A stretch of 64,000 bases of DNA from the NCBI GenBank assembly GCA_046260155.1, contig JBJYXV010000077.1, positions 248,001 through 312,000 on the forward strand, in the 5' to 3' direction. Positions 7,540-17,251 of the stretch are shown here, piece by piece. Position 1 is the stretch's first letter. Every line of letters begins with the position of its first letter. Both the position numbers and the translations under genes were made by a program. Source of the DNA: PFL25 sp046260155 (GTDB lineage Bacteria > Chloroflexota > Anaerolineae > Anaerolineales > UBA4823). The notes below the pieces were generated by a model. The model was given only the letters and a program-made list of their open reading frames with translations. It was not told the DNA's origin and ran no database searches.

Positions 7540-9483
7540 TTATGATTGATCTTTTTTGGATATCGCCGCTTCTACCGTTGGAAACATGGTCAGGTCCGTA
7601 TGTGGCAGGAACAGCGCCGACATAAAAGCCTCGTAGAATGTGTTATCAGCGGATAATTCAATGTAAGTCATCCGTGAAGCAATCTCCTTGATCCGCTGGC
7701 GTGCCTGGCGATCCAGCAAAGCTAAATATGCGCCGCGCACGGCAGTGTTTCCCAGGAACTGGAATTTGTCCCAGGGTAAATCTGGAAGTAAACCAATTTC
7801 GATGGCTTTCTCTACATTGATGTATTTCCCAAAAGAACCTCCAATTAGAACTTGCTCGACCCAATCCAGGGGGATGCCGACATTTTTTGCCAGGACCGAG
7901 AAACCAGCATAGATGGCTGCCTTCGCTCGCAACAGGTTATCAACGTCAACATGTGTGATCGCGATATCCTCACCTGTCCCCGTCTCTTCTGCATAACAGA
8001 TCACATATTCCCATCCATGTTCTCCTTCCCGTATGCGAGCAGTCTTGCTGCTGTCCGCAAAATTCCCCGCTTTATCAATAACTCCGGTCAGGAACATCTC
8101 TGCCAGTAATGCGATAAGACCGCTTCCACATATGCCGCGCGGTTTGATATCTCCGATGACTCGAAAAGATGGTTCAAGATTCAGATCGTTGATCCAGATA
8201 TCTTCAATGGCACCTTTTGTGGCTCGCATGCCATTTGCAACCCCAGCACCCTCAAAAGCTGGTCCCGCTGAACAGGCACAGGTAACCAGCCATTCGCGAG
8301 AACCGAGCACAATCTCTCCATTCGTACCAACATCCATAAACAGGGTAACTTTTTCTGTGTCGTCCAAGCCAGAAGATAGAACTCCGGCTGTGATATCTGC
8401 CCCAACGTAGCTGGCTACCCCGGGGAGACAATCCACAGTCGCTTCTGGGTGAAGGTTCAGGCCCAATTCACGAGCCAGCAGCGGAGGAACCTGGTTGACG
8501 GTAGTGGTGAACGGCATCAAGCGGATGTACTCAGGAGGGATACCCAGAGCTAAATGGATCATGGTGCTGTTGCCGACAACGGTTGCTTTTAAGATATTTT
8601 CTGGAAGCAACGGAGGATCAGAGACGATGCGTTTACACGCGGTGTCAAGCAGTTCATTAATCGAATCTACGACGAGATTCCGAAGCTGCTCGCCGCCGCC
8701 ATTTTTTCCAGCAAAGATGATCCGGGATACGACATCCTCACCACGTGAGATTTGCTTGTTGTACTGGGCAGTTTGGGCTTTGACTTTACCAGTAATCAGG
8801 TCAACCAACCAGACCGTGACCGTGGTTGTACCGATGTCGATCGCGGCTGCCCATAAAGGTGGTGGGATCAATTCTTTTCCTGGCAGTAAGTCGATCAGGC
8901 GAGGAGGAGTACAACGATCTTCCTCAGAACCAGTATCCAGGATGGCGGTCACATCCCAATTCCCTTCCCGCAAGGTATTACCAATTTTCTTGAGAAGTGG
9001 TAAAGAAATGTGAACATCATCGATGCCTGCCTGCTGGCGCAGTCCCGTGCTCAAGCGTGACCAATCATCAATTTGATCACTCATATCTGGTGGTGAAAGT
9101 GTGAGTGGGAAAGCCTGGATTGCCTGATCTAAGTTGAAGTCATACCCCTCAGGAACGGTGATTTCCGCAACTTTACGGTCGCTGGTTAGCAGACGTTCAA
9201 TTTTATCCTGCTCCGGGACAGTGACATGGATGTCATCTTCAACAATCGATTGGCAGGCAAGTGCAAAGCCAGCGGCAAGGTCCTCCTCAGACAGCCGGAT
9301 CGTGCTTCGCCGGCGGACGCGACCTTCAGTGATTTGAAGAGTACAGCGTCCACAGCGGCCTTGTCCCCCGCATGGTTGATTCAGGTCAATACCAGCCATC
9401 CTTGCTGCTTCTGACAGCAAGGTGCCGGTTTTCACCGTAACCGGTTCGCTTTCCCCATCGAAGGTGACAATGTGATCAGCCAT
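7540..9483 (-). CDS. acsV: Reductive activator of corrinoid protein (RACo, ASKHA family with 2Fe-2S ferredoxin)
   Basis: ATP-dependent reactivation of the CoFeSP cobalt from Co(II) to Co(I). Residues 1-95 are a plant-type [2Fe-2S] domain with Cys38, Cys44, Cys47 and Cys77. The C-terminal half is the ASKHA ATPase-like domain: AAIDIGTTTVTVWLVD for phosphate binding, FMDVGTNGEIVLG and VLIGGSFGKYINVEKAIEIG. The 647-residue length fits the family. It lies between acsC and acsE, the usual place in CODH/ACS operons. No strong Shine-Dalgarno is visible before the ATG at 9483; the start is set by alignment of the ferredoxin domain. Confidence 0.93.
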   Translation of the reverse strand: MADHIVTFDGESEPVTVKTGTLLSEAARMAGIDLNQPCGGQGRCGRCTLQITEGRVRRRSTIRLSEEDLAAGFALACQSIVEDDIHVTVPEQDKIERLLTSDRKVAEITVPEGYDFNLDQAIQAFPLTLSPPDMSDQIDDWSRLSTGLRQQAGIDDVHISLPLLKKIGNTLREGNWDVTAILDTGSEEDRCTPPRLIDLLPGKELIPPPLWAAAIDIGTTTVTVWLVDLITGKVKAQTAQYNKQISRGEDVVSRIIFAGKNGGGEQLRNLVVDSINELLDTACKRIVSDPPLLPENILKATVVGNSTMIHLALGIPPEYIRLMPFTTTVNQVPPLLARELGLNLHPEATVDCLPGVASYVGADITAGVLSSGLDDTEKVTLFMDVGTNGEIVLGSREWLVTCACSAGPAFEGAGVANGMRATKGAIEDIWINDLNLEPSFRVIGDIKPRGICGSGLIALLAEMFLTGVIDKAGNFADSSKTARIREGEHGWEYVICYAEETGTGEDIAITHVDVDNLLRAKAAIYAGFSVLAKNVGIPLDWVEQVLIGGSFGKYINVEKAIEIGLLPDLPWDKFQFLGNTAVRGAYLALLDRQARQRIKEIASRMTYIELSADNTFYEAFMSALFLPHTDLTMFPTVEAAISKKDQS

Positions 9484-9522
9484 GAATTTTTTTGTTTATC
9501 TCGATCAACCTTGAAAGATCTG

Positions 9523-10863
9523 TTAAAGCACTTGTTTCATGAAGGACGGCAGATCAACGGCTTCACGCGGCCCGACCCGGATATCCCAGCCCGGAAGTTC
9601 TTCTTCCAGCTCACCCGAGAGAACAGCAACATGACCAGGCAAAACAATCTTCTTTGCGCTGACTTTATCAGCTGCCTTGAATTCCTTTACAGCTTTTGCA
9701 ATGCGTTCCGCATCGAACTTGCCAGCTGCCCAGGCAGTCAGGACGCTCATGCCCTCAGCATCAGTCACTAACAACCAGGCGGGTAAACCAGAGCCCTCAA
9801 CTTCATTGGCCACACTGAAATAAGTGATGCTGAAGTTGGTGGTAACCAGCAGTGGATCTTCAGGTTTGGGACCGTTAATTTCGTAAAGACCCGGCTGGAC
9901 CTGGATCGGTTTTTGCGGATCGGTGTAAATATTCTGCCTTAAGACCAGCAGAGGATAAACCAAGGCAGGAGAAAAGTTATCGATAACGATAAACCCGGCG
10001 TACTTGCTGATCGCCTGGGCTGCCAACATGCTTTCCATCCCTGCATCACCGGAATCACCAGGAAAAGCAATGATTGGAAATCCCAAAGGTTTGAAATTCT
10101 TCTTCAACGCAAGACGCCTGATCTGTGTGCTGTAGGTCAGCGCAGTGCTGAAATCGCGCCCGCCCGGGTCGACCACCAGATTTTCAACACCATTCTCGGT
10201 GATTTTCTGGGTAAGATCTGCCAGGCCATCCAGCGTGGTTTCAATCACACCTAAAGCGGATTTGTGTTCCTTTGCCAGGCCTGCCATGGCCTCCCAATTT
10301 TGTGAATCGGCCCCATAGATCAGGGGTGATTCCCCTTCCAAAACCTCCAGGCCGGATTTCATGATTTCCGGATCGCGGCTCATCAGAACGAGTGGTTTTT
10401 GGCTTGCCTCTCGGACAGCAGATATTGCACTGGCAAACTTACTGGCATCTCCTGAGACAGAGGCAATCGCATAACCATCGATTGAGAGGTCAATGCCGAC
10501 ATAATTGACTTTATAGGCGTCTGCAGCAGCGACCTTATCTTTGATTTCCGCATCTCCTTCGGAATCCAGGATGCGTAGGATAATTCCCGGTTTGTGATAG
10601 AAGGTCTTCTCGTGGCGAAAGAGGACCACCTCGTTACCTGCCTGGGTTTCATAGCCATTGGATTTCAATGTCACCAGGCGGATGGGTGGGGCTGCGGATT
10701 CTGCCAGCTGCGCTTTTGATTCATCGCTGACATAAGGACAGTCCGCCAGTTCAACTTGCTTGGCAGCCAATTTCATGGCAAATGCCAGGCAGGTTGGAAA
10801 GCCACATTCTTTACAATTCGTTTGGGGAAGTAGTTTATATATTTGTATTCCAGTTAAGGCCAT
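9523..10863 (-). CDS. acsC: Corrinoid/iron-sulfur protein large (gamma) subunit
   Basis: Carries the corrinoid that accepts the methyl group and delivers it to acetyl-CoA synthase. The N-terminal Fe-S domain shows Cys17, Cys20, Cys25 and Cys42 (NCKECGFPTC...DCP), the ligands of the low-potential [4Fe-4S] cluster; a TIM barrel and C-terminal corrinoid-binding domain follow. The ATG at 10863 is chosen over one 54 nt upstream because GGAGAGG lies just before it and the resulting 446 residues match the family length and Cys numbering. It follows acsD by 46 nt and precedes the RACo gene by 39 nt. Confidence 0.95.
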   Translation of the reverse strand: MALTGIQIYKLLPQTNCKECGFPTCLAFAMKLAAKQVELADCPYVSDESKAQLAESAAPPIRLVTLKSNGYETQAGNEVVLFRHEKTFYHKPGIILRILDSEGDAEIKDKVAAADAYKVNYVGIDLSIDGYAIASVSGDASKFASAISAVREASQKPLVLMSRDPEIMKSGLEVLEGESPLIYGADSQNWEAMAGLAKEHKSALGVIETTLDGLADLTQKITENGVENLVVDPGGRDFSTALTYSTQIRRLALKKNFKPLGFPIIAFPGDSGDAGMESMLAAQAISKYAGFIVIDNFSPALVYPLLVLRQNIYTDPQKPIQVQPGLYEINGPKPEDPLLVTTNFSITYFSVANEVEGSGLPAWLLVTDAEGMSVLTAWAAGKFDAERIAKAVKEFKAADKVSAKKIVLPGHVAVLSGELEEELPGWDIRVGPREAVDLPSFMKQVL

Positions 10864-10909
10864 TTTCGCCTCTCCACATGTATGTTGATTTAAGCGAGTA
10901 TATTTTTGA

Positions 10910-11884
10910 TCAAGCAAATTCAGGAACAGTCATCAATCCTTCAATTGCTAATTGAACGCGCCTGATGCTTTCAGGATGTCTGAGGACAACGATATCTGCA
11001 CCAGATTCAAGTAATGTCAGTGCAGTGAGGGTCTCCCAGTTGATTCCTCTTTCTTCCCAATCGCCCCATTCTTCTGGAACACCTTCCCCTACCTTGGATT
11101 CTTTGGTTTTCCAGGCTTCAAATCCCGGGGTGACGATCATTGGCAGCTGTGTCATGTTGTCGCCTTGCAATGCTGCCAAGCGAAGACGCTCCATTGCAGA
11201 ATAGCCATACTCGATGCCGTATCCCAATGCACCAGTCGTCGGATCCATTAACACCCTGTCGAGTGGAAATGCCATGTCTCCGATCAGGATATTGAGCTGC
11301 TTGGCCAGGTTGACATCCATCGGGGTGCGAGCGACAACCAGGTGATCATTCGCCATGGCCGTTGCCACGATTGTGCGGTAATTCTTGTCTTCACAAATGC
11401 CCAGCACCAGGCGTTCACCCTTTGTCGCTTCGGCTACGGCAACCAATAACTCGTTATCCAGGTCCGCCTGTCCGGGGCCATTTACCAGCAGGGGCAGTCC
11501 GCTTGCACCTAGTACCGCTTTAACCGTCGCAACTGCGGATTCGGGCGTGGTTGTCTCTCCCGCAGCATCGGTCAGGCTCAGTGACAGCTGGATCAAATCA
11601 CATCCAGTGTCTTCGGCGGCTTTCGCCCAATCTGCCGGATTGTTCACAGCTTCTCCCCAGGCCTCCAATAATAGTGCTGACCAGTCTTCCGGCTTGCGGT
11701 CGCGGATTTCAACCGCGATCACAGGTGCATGCGGCATCTCGGTTTCAAAATGCATGAATGGCAGGCTCTTTTCACCTCCGACCGTGACCGTTCTGCTTCG
11801 GCTGCCACCTTGATCTGCGGTCGCGCCAAGGGTCACGCTGCGTACTTCGCCAGGCCATGTATCTTTGGGTATTTCTATTGGCAT
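10910..11884 (-). CDS. acsD: Corrinoid/iron-sulfur protein small (beta) subunit
   Basis: 324 residues, the normal length of the CoFeSP small subunit, a TIM-barrel partner that forms a heterodimer with AcsC and helps bind the corrinoid. Recognisable segments include PFMHFETEMPHAPVIAVEI near the N-terminus, VLMDPTTGALGYGIEYGYS in the barrel and GADIVVLRHPESI near the end. An AGGAG ribosome site lies about 9 nt before the ATG. It sits between the CBS-domain gene and acsC in the CODH/ACS operon. Confidence 0.94.
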   Translation of the reverse strand: MPIEIPKDTWPGEVRSVTLGATADQGGSRSRTVTVGGEKSLPFMHFETEMPHAPVIAVEIRDRKPEDWSALLLEAWGEAVNNPADWAKAAEDTGCDLIQLSLSLTDAAGETTTPESAVATVKAVLGASGLPLLVNGPGQADLDNELLVAVAEATKGERLVLGICEDKNYRTIVATAMANDHLVVARTPMDVNLAKQLNILIGDMAFPLDRVLMDPTTGALGYGIEYGYSAMERLRLAALQGDNMTQLPMIVTPGFEAWKTKESKVGEGVPEEWGDWEERGINWETLTALTLLESGADIVVLRHPESIRRVQLAIEGLMTVPEFA

Positions 11885-11940
11885 GAGTTTATGCTCCTTT
11901 TGTGTCTGAAGATCGTCATTTGAACGAAAATAATTTCAAT

Positions 11941-12465
11941 TCAATCTTTATAACCGGTAACCTTTTTACGGCTGGCATCGCGACGCTGGATAAATCCGTC
12001 CAGGGGTGCCTCACGGTCAGCCTGGAATCCCAAATCGCGGAGCTCAGCGCTACTGCCAGCAGCCAGCAGGCGAAGGAAATGTTTATAAGAAATTGCCGCT
12101 GCCGGGTAATCGACACCTGCCGCGTGATGCATTAAAAAGAAGGTTCGCACGCCTTGGTCTTGAAGGAGCTGCGCTGCGGCAGTGAGTGGAATTTCTGGTG
12201 GTACCTGGGGAACATTTTCTCTCATCACCTGATGGGCTTCAACCTGCCTGTATTCGTCCTGGGTGAAAGCCGCAATGAGTTCTTCCTGGCCAACCACGCC
12301 TAAGGTTTTGCCTTGATCGAGGACAATCACATCATCAAGGTCATTATCGAGCAACAACTGAGCAATTTCGGGAACAGTAGTTTCGGGATTACAGGTCACC
12401 ACACCAACTGTCATCAAATCGCGCACGAGGTGAGGGAGATCTGCTTCAGGCATACTAGCCTTCAT
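11941..12465 (-). CDS. CBS-domain protein inside the CODH/ACS operon
   Basis: 174 residues with two CBS motifs: VRDLMTVGVVTCNPETTVPE (about 14-33) with VIVLDQGKTLGVVGQEEL, and AHQVMRENVPQVPPEIPLTA (about 78-97) followed by VRTFFLMHH. CBS pairs usually bind adenylates or S-adenosylmethionine and regulate partner proteins. There is no enzymatic domain; the C-terminal 50 residues are charged and unassigned. The start is uncertain: Met5 (12453) has a better Shine-Dalgarno-like GAAGG than Met1. It lies between acsB and acsD, so it is probably co-transcribed and may sense energy charge for the acetyl-CoA synthase system. That role is inference. Confidence 0.82.
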   Translation of the reverse strand: MKASMPEADLPHLVRDLMTVGVVTCNPETTVPEIAQLLLDNDLDDVIVLDQGKTLGVVGQEELIAAFTQDEYRQVEAHQVMRENVPQVPPEIPLTAAAQLLQDQGVRTFFLMHHAAGVDYPAAAISYKHFLRLLAAGSSAELRDLGFQADREAPLDGFIQRRDASRKKVTGYKD

Positions 12466-12541
12466 TTTGTGGATAGCAGTCGCAGGGATAAGAACTTCTG
12501 GGGGACACGCATGAGGTCCTTATCCCTGTTCTCTGTCTAAA

Positions 12542-14824
12542 TCAGAAAATTGGATCCATGACAAGTGCTGGATGATTATGCTCCTCCATCCAGGCCAGCA
12601 ATTCATCTACCGAGGTAGCATTGCGTTCATCAGCGATCTTGTTGATCAGGTCTGGATCACCTTCGCGCTCAGCAGCTGCGGCCAGCTCATCAGCCATGGT
12701 CTCTTTGAGCACACTGCTCATCCAAACCACTCGTTTGAAGCCTCCATCCGCGGAGATAAACTTCGGGCTGATAAGATAGAATTTGCCGACTCCCATCACA
12801 CCGGGTGTTTGCAGACCACCACCAGCAATACCTGCCAGGGTGCTGAATGTCATCCCGGCGGGTGTCATGCTGGTATCTTCACGGCTTACCACCATCACAC
12901 CGTTTGACTCAGGGATCAACATGACGATGCACTCAAAGCATCCACAGGCAGTCATCGGATTTTCCATGATGGAGTACATGGCAACTTCCTCAACCACACC
13001 ATGTGAGCCAACCTTGGCATAATCGTTTGTACCACTCCAATACCCCTTTTCCTTGTCAACCACACTACCGAGTTTGATGGGTTGGTTCGGACCAGTGGGG
13101 TTAATACTGAAAGATGCTTTGCAATCCAACCAGTTATAAGCTCCGCACAGCCCCAGACGTTCTGGGCTGACGACACAGACATGGTTGGGAGCAAATGACT
13201 GGCAGAGTGTGCAGGAGTAGAACTCATCGACGGAGTCGTCAGTGAGATCGGCGAGACGTTTATTGCGGAAGTCATATGCTTCCCGGGCTTTTTCTAACCA
13301 GGCTTGCATTTGTTCCGGTTCGGTATAAAGGGTGACTTCCACCTTATCGACAATGGCGCCAAAATCAGAGTGGAAACGAGCATGCAGGATCTTGCCGAAA
13401 TGCTCCAGGTTAAAACCTTTATCAGCCGCAGCATTCGAAATTCGAATCCAGGCGATATCCCGCTGGCCAATGTGCTGGATACCTGAGGCACCATTAATGA
13501 AGTAGTGAATCTGGCGTTCTAGCACTGGTTCAAAATCTTCCTGCATCTCACGCCCGGCAACCTTCACCACAATGCCTACATCCATGCTTCCTTGCGCATC
13601 AACATCAGCGAAGCCAGGACCAACCACCTCAACTTTTCCATCAATGACATCATCTAAAGGAACCATGTGCAGGTATTCGAAGCAGCGGGAGTGCTTGCCA
13701 CCAAACTCGACCCGCATATCTGCTTTCCGAACAACTTCACCTTCGAATGCAGAACCATATGGTACCGGGACCGGTACGTCGGCGATCTTGACCTTGACCC
13801 CGCGAATTTCAATACATTTTTGCACCATCAGCTCAGCACGTTCCAGGTCATCTTTCGCTTCGATTTCATTAAACGGCATGCTGACGACATGCTCATAGGT
13901 TGTCACACCCGTTGGTAGTATTTCTGGGATCACGGTATCGGCGATCACCGGGAAGCCGAAATTTATCGCTCCCGCAGCTGCCGCATACTTCAAATCGTCA
14001 ACTTCTCCGAGGGCAAGAACGAATGCAAAGACGCGGTTCTTGTTGTAAAGCAGGATATCCCGCGCCATACCACCTTTCAAACCACCAAAGGTGAGAGCTG
14101 AGCGGACAGCGAAACCCAGCGCATAGATGGCGCTTAAAGTGTCCGTTCCGAAGGGTACCGTGTAAGTATCGTATCCCAGCTCGACGCCTTCTTCAGCCAA
14201 TTGGTGGATGATGCTGCGACCATTCACATTGCCTGAGAGGAAAGTCAGGATATTGCGTCTCTGCAGTTCGCGCACCAGTTTGACTGCCACTTCGTTGGAT
14301 TTAGCCGCACCAACAATGGCTGCGAAACCTGGCATACGGCCATCCACTAACTGGATGCCCCAGGAACGCAGCTGGATATCATCGATGGGGCCATTCAGGT
14401 GGCCGTCTGCACCGTTTCCATTACCATCTGGACTTGTAAACGAAGTGCTTCCCGCCAGGTTTAAACCGGGCATGGGCTCTGGTTGTAAACCGTATACAAA
14501 GCGGATCGCTTCGATGGTCTCAGCAGCGATCAGGGTTGCCATACCGCTATCCAGGGTTTCACCAAGATATGGGGTCCATTTATTTTTGGATGGAACAGGA
14601 TGCAGCAATTTTTTTGCATGCTGCATCGCTGGTTCCAACTGCCCGAGAGTCTCAATTTCAAGACCTGTCATGCCGTTGATCAACGGCAGGTAATAAGCCG
14701 TATTTGGAAACCCTACTGGAGTATCAGAACCTTTTTCAGCCAATGCTTTTTGCAGCATGAGTTCAGCTTCTGTGACGATTGCATTGGCACCACGAATGGC
14801 GCGCGATGCGATATAACGGGACAT
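12542..14824 (-). CDS. acsB: CO-methylating acetyl-CoA synthase (CODH/ACS alpha subunit)
   Basis: Condenses CO, the CoFeSP methyl group and CoA to acetyl-CoA. The A-cluster ligands are all present: Cys538, Cys541, Cys550 and Cys560 (SCTLCQSFAPNHVC...LGLCG), and Cys627-Gly-Cys629 (CGCFEC). This is a constant offset of 32 from Moorella numbering, reflecting a longer N-terminus (760 residues). A Gly/Asn/Asp-rich linker near 130-145 (DGNGNGADGHLNG) is unusual and looks like a flexible hinge. A strong RBS (AGGAGG) precedes the ATG. It is 15 nt downstream of acsA; the two subunits form the bifunctional complex with a CO tunnel. Confidence 0.96.
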   Translation of the reverse strand: MSRYIASRAIRGANAIVTEAELMLQKALAEKGSDTPVGFPNTAYYLPLINGMTGLEIETLGQLEPAMQHAKKLLHPVPSKNKWTPYLGETLDSGMATLIAAETIEAIRFVYGLQPEPMPGLNLAGSTSFTSPDGNGNGADGHLNGPIDDIQLRSWGIQLVDGRMPGFAAIVGAAKSNEVAVKLVRELQRRNILTFLSGNVNGRSIIHQLAEEGVELGYDTYTVPFGTDTLSAIYALGFAVRSALTFGGLKGGMARDILLYNKNRVFAFVLALGEVDDLKYAAAAGAINFGFPVIADTVIPEILPTGVTTYEHVVSMPFNEIEAKDDLERAELMVQKCIEIRGVKVKIADVPVPVPYGSAFEGEVVRKADMRVEFGGKHSRCFEYLHMVPLDDVIDGKVEVVGPGFADVDAQGSMDVGIVVKVAGREMQEDFEPVLERQIHYFINGASGIQHIGQRDIAWIRISNAAADKGFNLEHFGKILHARFHSDFGAIVDKVEVTLYTEPEQMQAWLEKAREAYDFRNKRLADLTDDSVDEFYSCTLCQSFAPNHVCVVSPERLGLCGAYNWLDCKASFSINPTGPNQPIKLGSVVDKEKGYWSGTNDYAKVGSHGVVEEVAMYSIMENPMTACGCFECIVMLIPESNGVMVVSREDTSMTPAGMTFSTLAGIAGGGLQTPGVMGVGKFYLISPKFISADGGFKRVVWMSSVLKETMADELAAAAEREGDPDLINKIADERNATSVDELLAWMEEHNHPALVMDPIF

Positions 14825-14839
14825 GAATGAACCTCCTAT

Positions 14840-16852
14840 CTAGTCGGCTGCGACGCCGTAAATGGCTGCAGCACGTTCTTCCACTGGTAGCTGCTCGATC
14901 TCGAGCATGCGGGCATCACCACTCTCGCCGAAGCGATCTGGATCGTATTCCGGCAGGCCCAAGGCAGCGCGTTTCTTATCAATGTGTTCTAATGTCTTGG
15001 CGATCATTTCATCTGGATCGGCGATGAATTCCATCTTACCCCCATATCGCTCCTCCCAGCCTTCACTGATGAATTTAGAAACGATATCGCTATCGGAAAC
15101 TCGATCGGGCATTCCGCTAACCGGGGAACTTCCACCGAAAATGACGTACGCGCCCGAGGCAACACAGTAAGACCCGATAGAGAGTGCTTTTTCACTCATC
15201 CATTCTGGTGCCAAGCCGACTGCAGGAATCTGGTCGATGTCATCACCCAGGCCTCCTTCTTCCACCATTTGCGTAAGCACGGTCAGGATGCGGGAATTAT
15301 CCACGCAGGAGCCCATGTGAAGCACGGGTGGGATCCCGATCGCTTCACAAACTTCGCGCAATCCATTTCCAACCTGGTCAATGCCTGCTTCGCCGAGCAG
15401 CAAGCCCAGCTTGGCACTGGCAATCGCCCCGCAGCCGGTTTCAACGACCAAGACATCTTGCTTCAGTAGCTCCCGGGTAACTTTAACATGCAGGTAATCC
15501 TGGGAGCTGCGAGGATTGTTGCAGCCTACAACAGCTGCCACACCCCGGATGCGACCGCTGATGATGGCGTCATTGAGGGGTCGGAATGATGCCCGGTAGC
15601 TGCCACCCAGCATGTAATTAATATACTCGTGGGAGAAACCGGGAATCAGGTCTTCTTTAATTTGCGGAATGTTGGTCTTGCCTCGATTGCTGTAATTGTC
15701 AATCGCTACCATCAGGATTTCTTTGGCGATGGTGAGGGCCTTGTGTTCGTCGAATTCGATGTGGGTGCCGCCCTTGATCTTTACCTTGGGAGATGTGGTG
15801 ATGATCTTGGTGTGGAAGTTGCTTGCCAGTTCAACCAGGGCCTGCATGATACACTGCACATCCACCACCATAGCTTCGACCGACCCGGTCAGGATGGCCA
15901 GCTCCTGGTGGAGAAAGTTGCCCGCTGCAGGGATACCCTGGCGCATTAGAATTTCATTGGCTGTGCAGCAGATGCCTGAGAGGCTGACCCCTTCAGCACC
16001 AGCAGCTTTGGCATATTCGATGATCTCGGGATCTTGAGACGCGGTCACGATCATTTCGCTCAAGGTCGGTTCGTGCCCGTGAACCACGACATTCACCATA
16101 TTGTCCTTCAAGACTCCGAGATTGGCTTGTCCCAATATCGGCGCAGGAGTCCCGAAAAGGATGTCCGCGCAATCTGTTGCAATCATGCTACCACCCCATC
16201 CATCCGACACTGCGGTGCGGATGGCATGGCTGAGGATATGTTCAGGATCCTGGTCATCCCCGATATGTGTCCGGTGCAGCGATTCCACTATTTCCCGGTC
16301 AACACCGCGCGGCAGGACGCCTTGTTTTTTCCAGACTTCTTGCCGTTTCTTAGGTGCGGTAATCACCGGTGCGACGATGCCATGCTGCTGCCCAAATTGG
16401 GAGATATACAGGTCGGCCAGGTCGTTGGCGATTTCCTCCGGGGCACGCCCTTCGATGGGGATGTCGTAACGAGCTGCCACCGTGCGCAACTTGGCGATAT
16501 CACGCAGGTAGTAGCCTTCAGCTTCACCATTAGCAACGGCTTTAAGGGTGAGCGCCATATCACGTCCGTGATCGGAGTGGGCTGCAGCACCTGCTGCAAT
16601 AGCCCGGATCAAGTTACGGGCCTGAATGGTATCAATGGTGGCGCCACAAACGCCTGTTTGCCCGTCTTTTGTTAACCGGCAGGGTCCCATTCCGCATATC
16701 TTGCAGCACATTCCAGCACTACCAATATTACAAGGTACCATGTCATCAGCCCGGCTGAAAGCCGTGCTGAGGCCCAGCTCATCAGCATGAATCAGCATCT
16801 CTTGGGCGGCTGGATCGATGGATTTTTCTTCTACTGTCCTTTTCTTAGGCAT
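14840..16852 (-). CDS. acsA: Anaerobic Ni-Fe carbon monoxide dehydrogenase catalytic subunit
   Basis: Reversible CO2/CO interconversion (CooS/AcsA family), 670 residues. The N-terminal Cys pattern for the D and B clusters is intact: Cys41, Cys49, Cys50, Cys53, Cys58 and Cys69. Downstream motifs include HGHEPTLSEM, LSGICCTANE, GCNNPRSSQD, VETGCGAIASAK and HMGSCVDNSRI, matching the C-cluster region. It is separated from the preceding HMA-like gene by only 3 nt, with GGAGGAG overlapping that gene's end, so translation is probably coupled. No cooC nickel-insertion ATPase is visible in this operon. Confidence 0.96.
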   Translation of the reverse strand: MPKKRTVEEKSIDPAAQEMLIHADELGLSTAFSRADDMVPCNIGSAGMCCKICGMGPCRLTKDGQTGVCGATIDTIQARNLIRAIAAGAAAHSDHGRDMALTLKAVANGEAEGYYLRDIAKLRTVAARYDIPIEGRAPEEIANDLADLYISQFGQQHGIVAPVITAPKKRQEVWKKQGVLPRGVDREIVESLHRTHIGDDQDPEHILSHAIRTAVSDGWGGSMIATDCADILFGTPAPILGQANLGVLKDNMVNVVVHGHEPTLSEMIVTASQDPEIIEYAKAAGAEGVSLSGICCTANEILMRQGIPAAGNFLHQELAILTGSVEAMVVDVQCIMQALVELASNFHTKIITTSPKVKIKGGTHIEFDEHKALTIAKEILMVAIDNYSNRGKTNIPQIKEDLIPGFSHEYINYMLGGSYRASFRPLNDAIISGRIRGVAAVVGCNNPRSSQDYLHVKVTRELLKQDVLVVETGCGAIASAKLGLLLGEAGIDQVGNGLREVCEAIGIPPVLHMGSCVDNSRILTVLTQMVEEGGLGDDIDQIPAVGLAPEWMSEKALSIGSYCVASGAYVIFGGSSPVSGMPDRVSDSDIVSKFISEGWEERYGGKMEFIADPDEMIAKTLEHIDKKRAALGLPEYDPDRFGESGDARMLEIEQLPVEERAAAIYGVAAD

Positions 16853-16855
16853 TGT

Positions 16856-17251
16856 TTAGTTCTCCTCCTCCACAGTTTGGATGACGCCCATCCCCGGGCA
16901 AGGCCACAGGGGGCGTCCGACATAGCTCACTTCTTGGGCAAAACCAATCGTTTCTTTCATGTTTTCATAAACTTCGGTGTGGCGGAAGTAAACTCCATCC
17001 CCATTTTTTGAAGTAGCCGGGATTCCTGCTTCCTGGAGGATCGCGAAATCACCGAGATACCCAGCTTCTGTGAGTTTTGAAGTGATTTCATCCTCACTGA
17101 CTTTGTCCGGATCAAAGGTGACATCTGCTACCTTGAACGCGCTGCTGGCATAGACATCCTGTACTCCAGGTATCTCTAACAGCAACCGCCGGACCTCGAC
17201 GACATGGTGGTCTGCGTACATCGCAGGAAGTTCAAAAGATTTTTTTTCCAT
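16856..17251 (-). CDS. HMA-fold protein without CxxC, first gene of the CODH/ACS operon
   Basis: 131 residues. The first 70 look like a heavy-metal-associated (ferredoxin-like) domain: FELPAMYADHHVVEVRRLLL, then GVQDVYASSAFKVADVTFDP and the typical ending LTEAGYLG. The metal-binding MxCxxC is replaced by MYADHH (Ala13, His16), leaving His15/His16 as possible ligands. The C-terminal part is unassigned and has one Cys (WPCPGMG). Only 3 nt separate it from acsA, and GGAAGGG precedes the ATG. A nickel-delivery or assembly role for CODH is an inference from position; it could equally be a structural or regulatory partner. Confidence 0.75.
   Translation of the reverse strand: MEKKSFELPAMYADHHVVEVRRLLLEIPGVQDVYASSAFKVADVTFDPDKVSEDEITSKLTEAGYLGDFAILQEAGIPATSKNGDGVYFRHTEVYENMKETIGFAQEVSYVGRPLWPCPGMGVIQTVEEEN

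Noticed and set aside
10864..10917. Longer N-terminus for acsC
   Set aside because: The start at 10863 has GGAGAGG upstream and restores the family length and Cys17/20/25/42 numbering.
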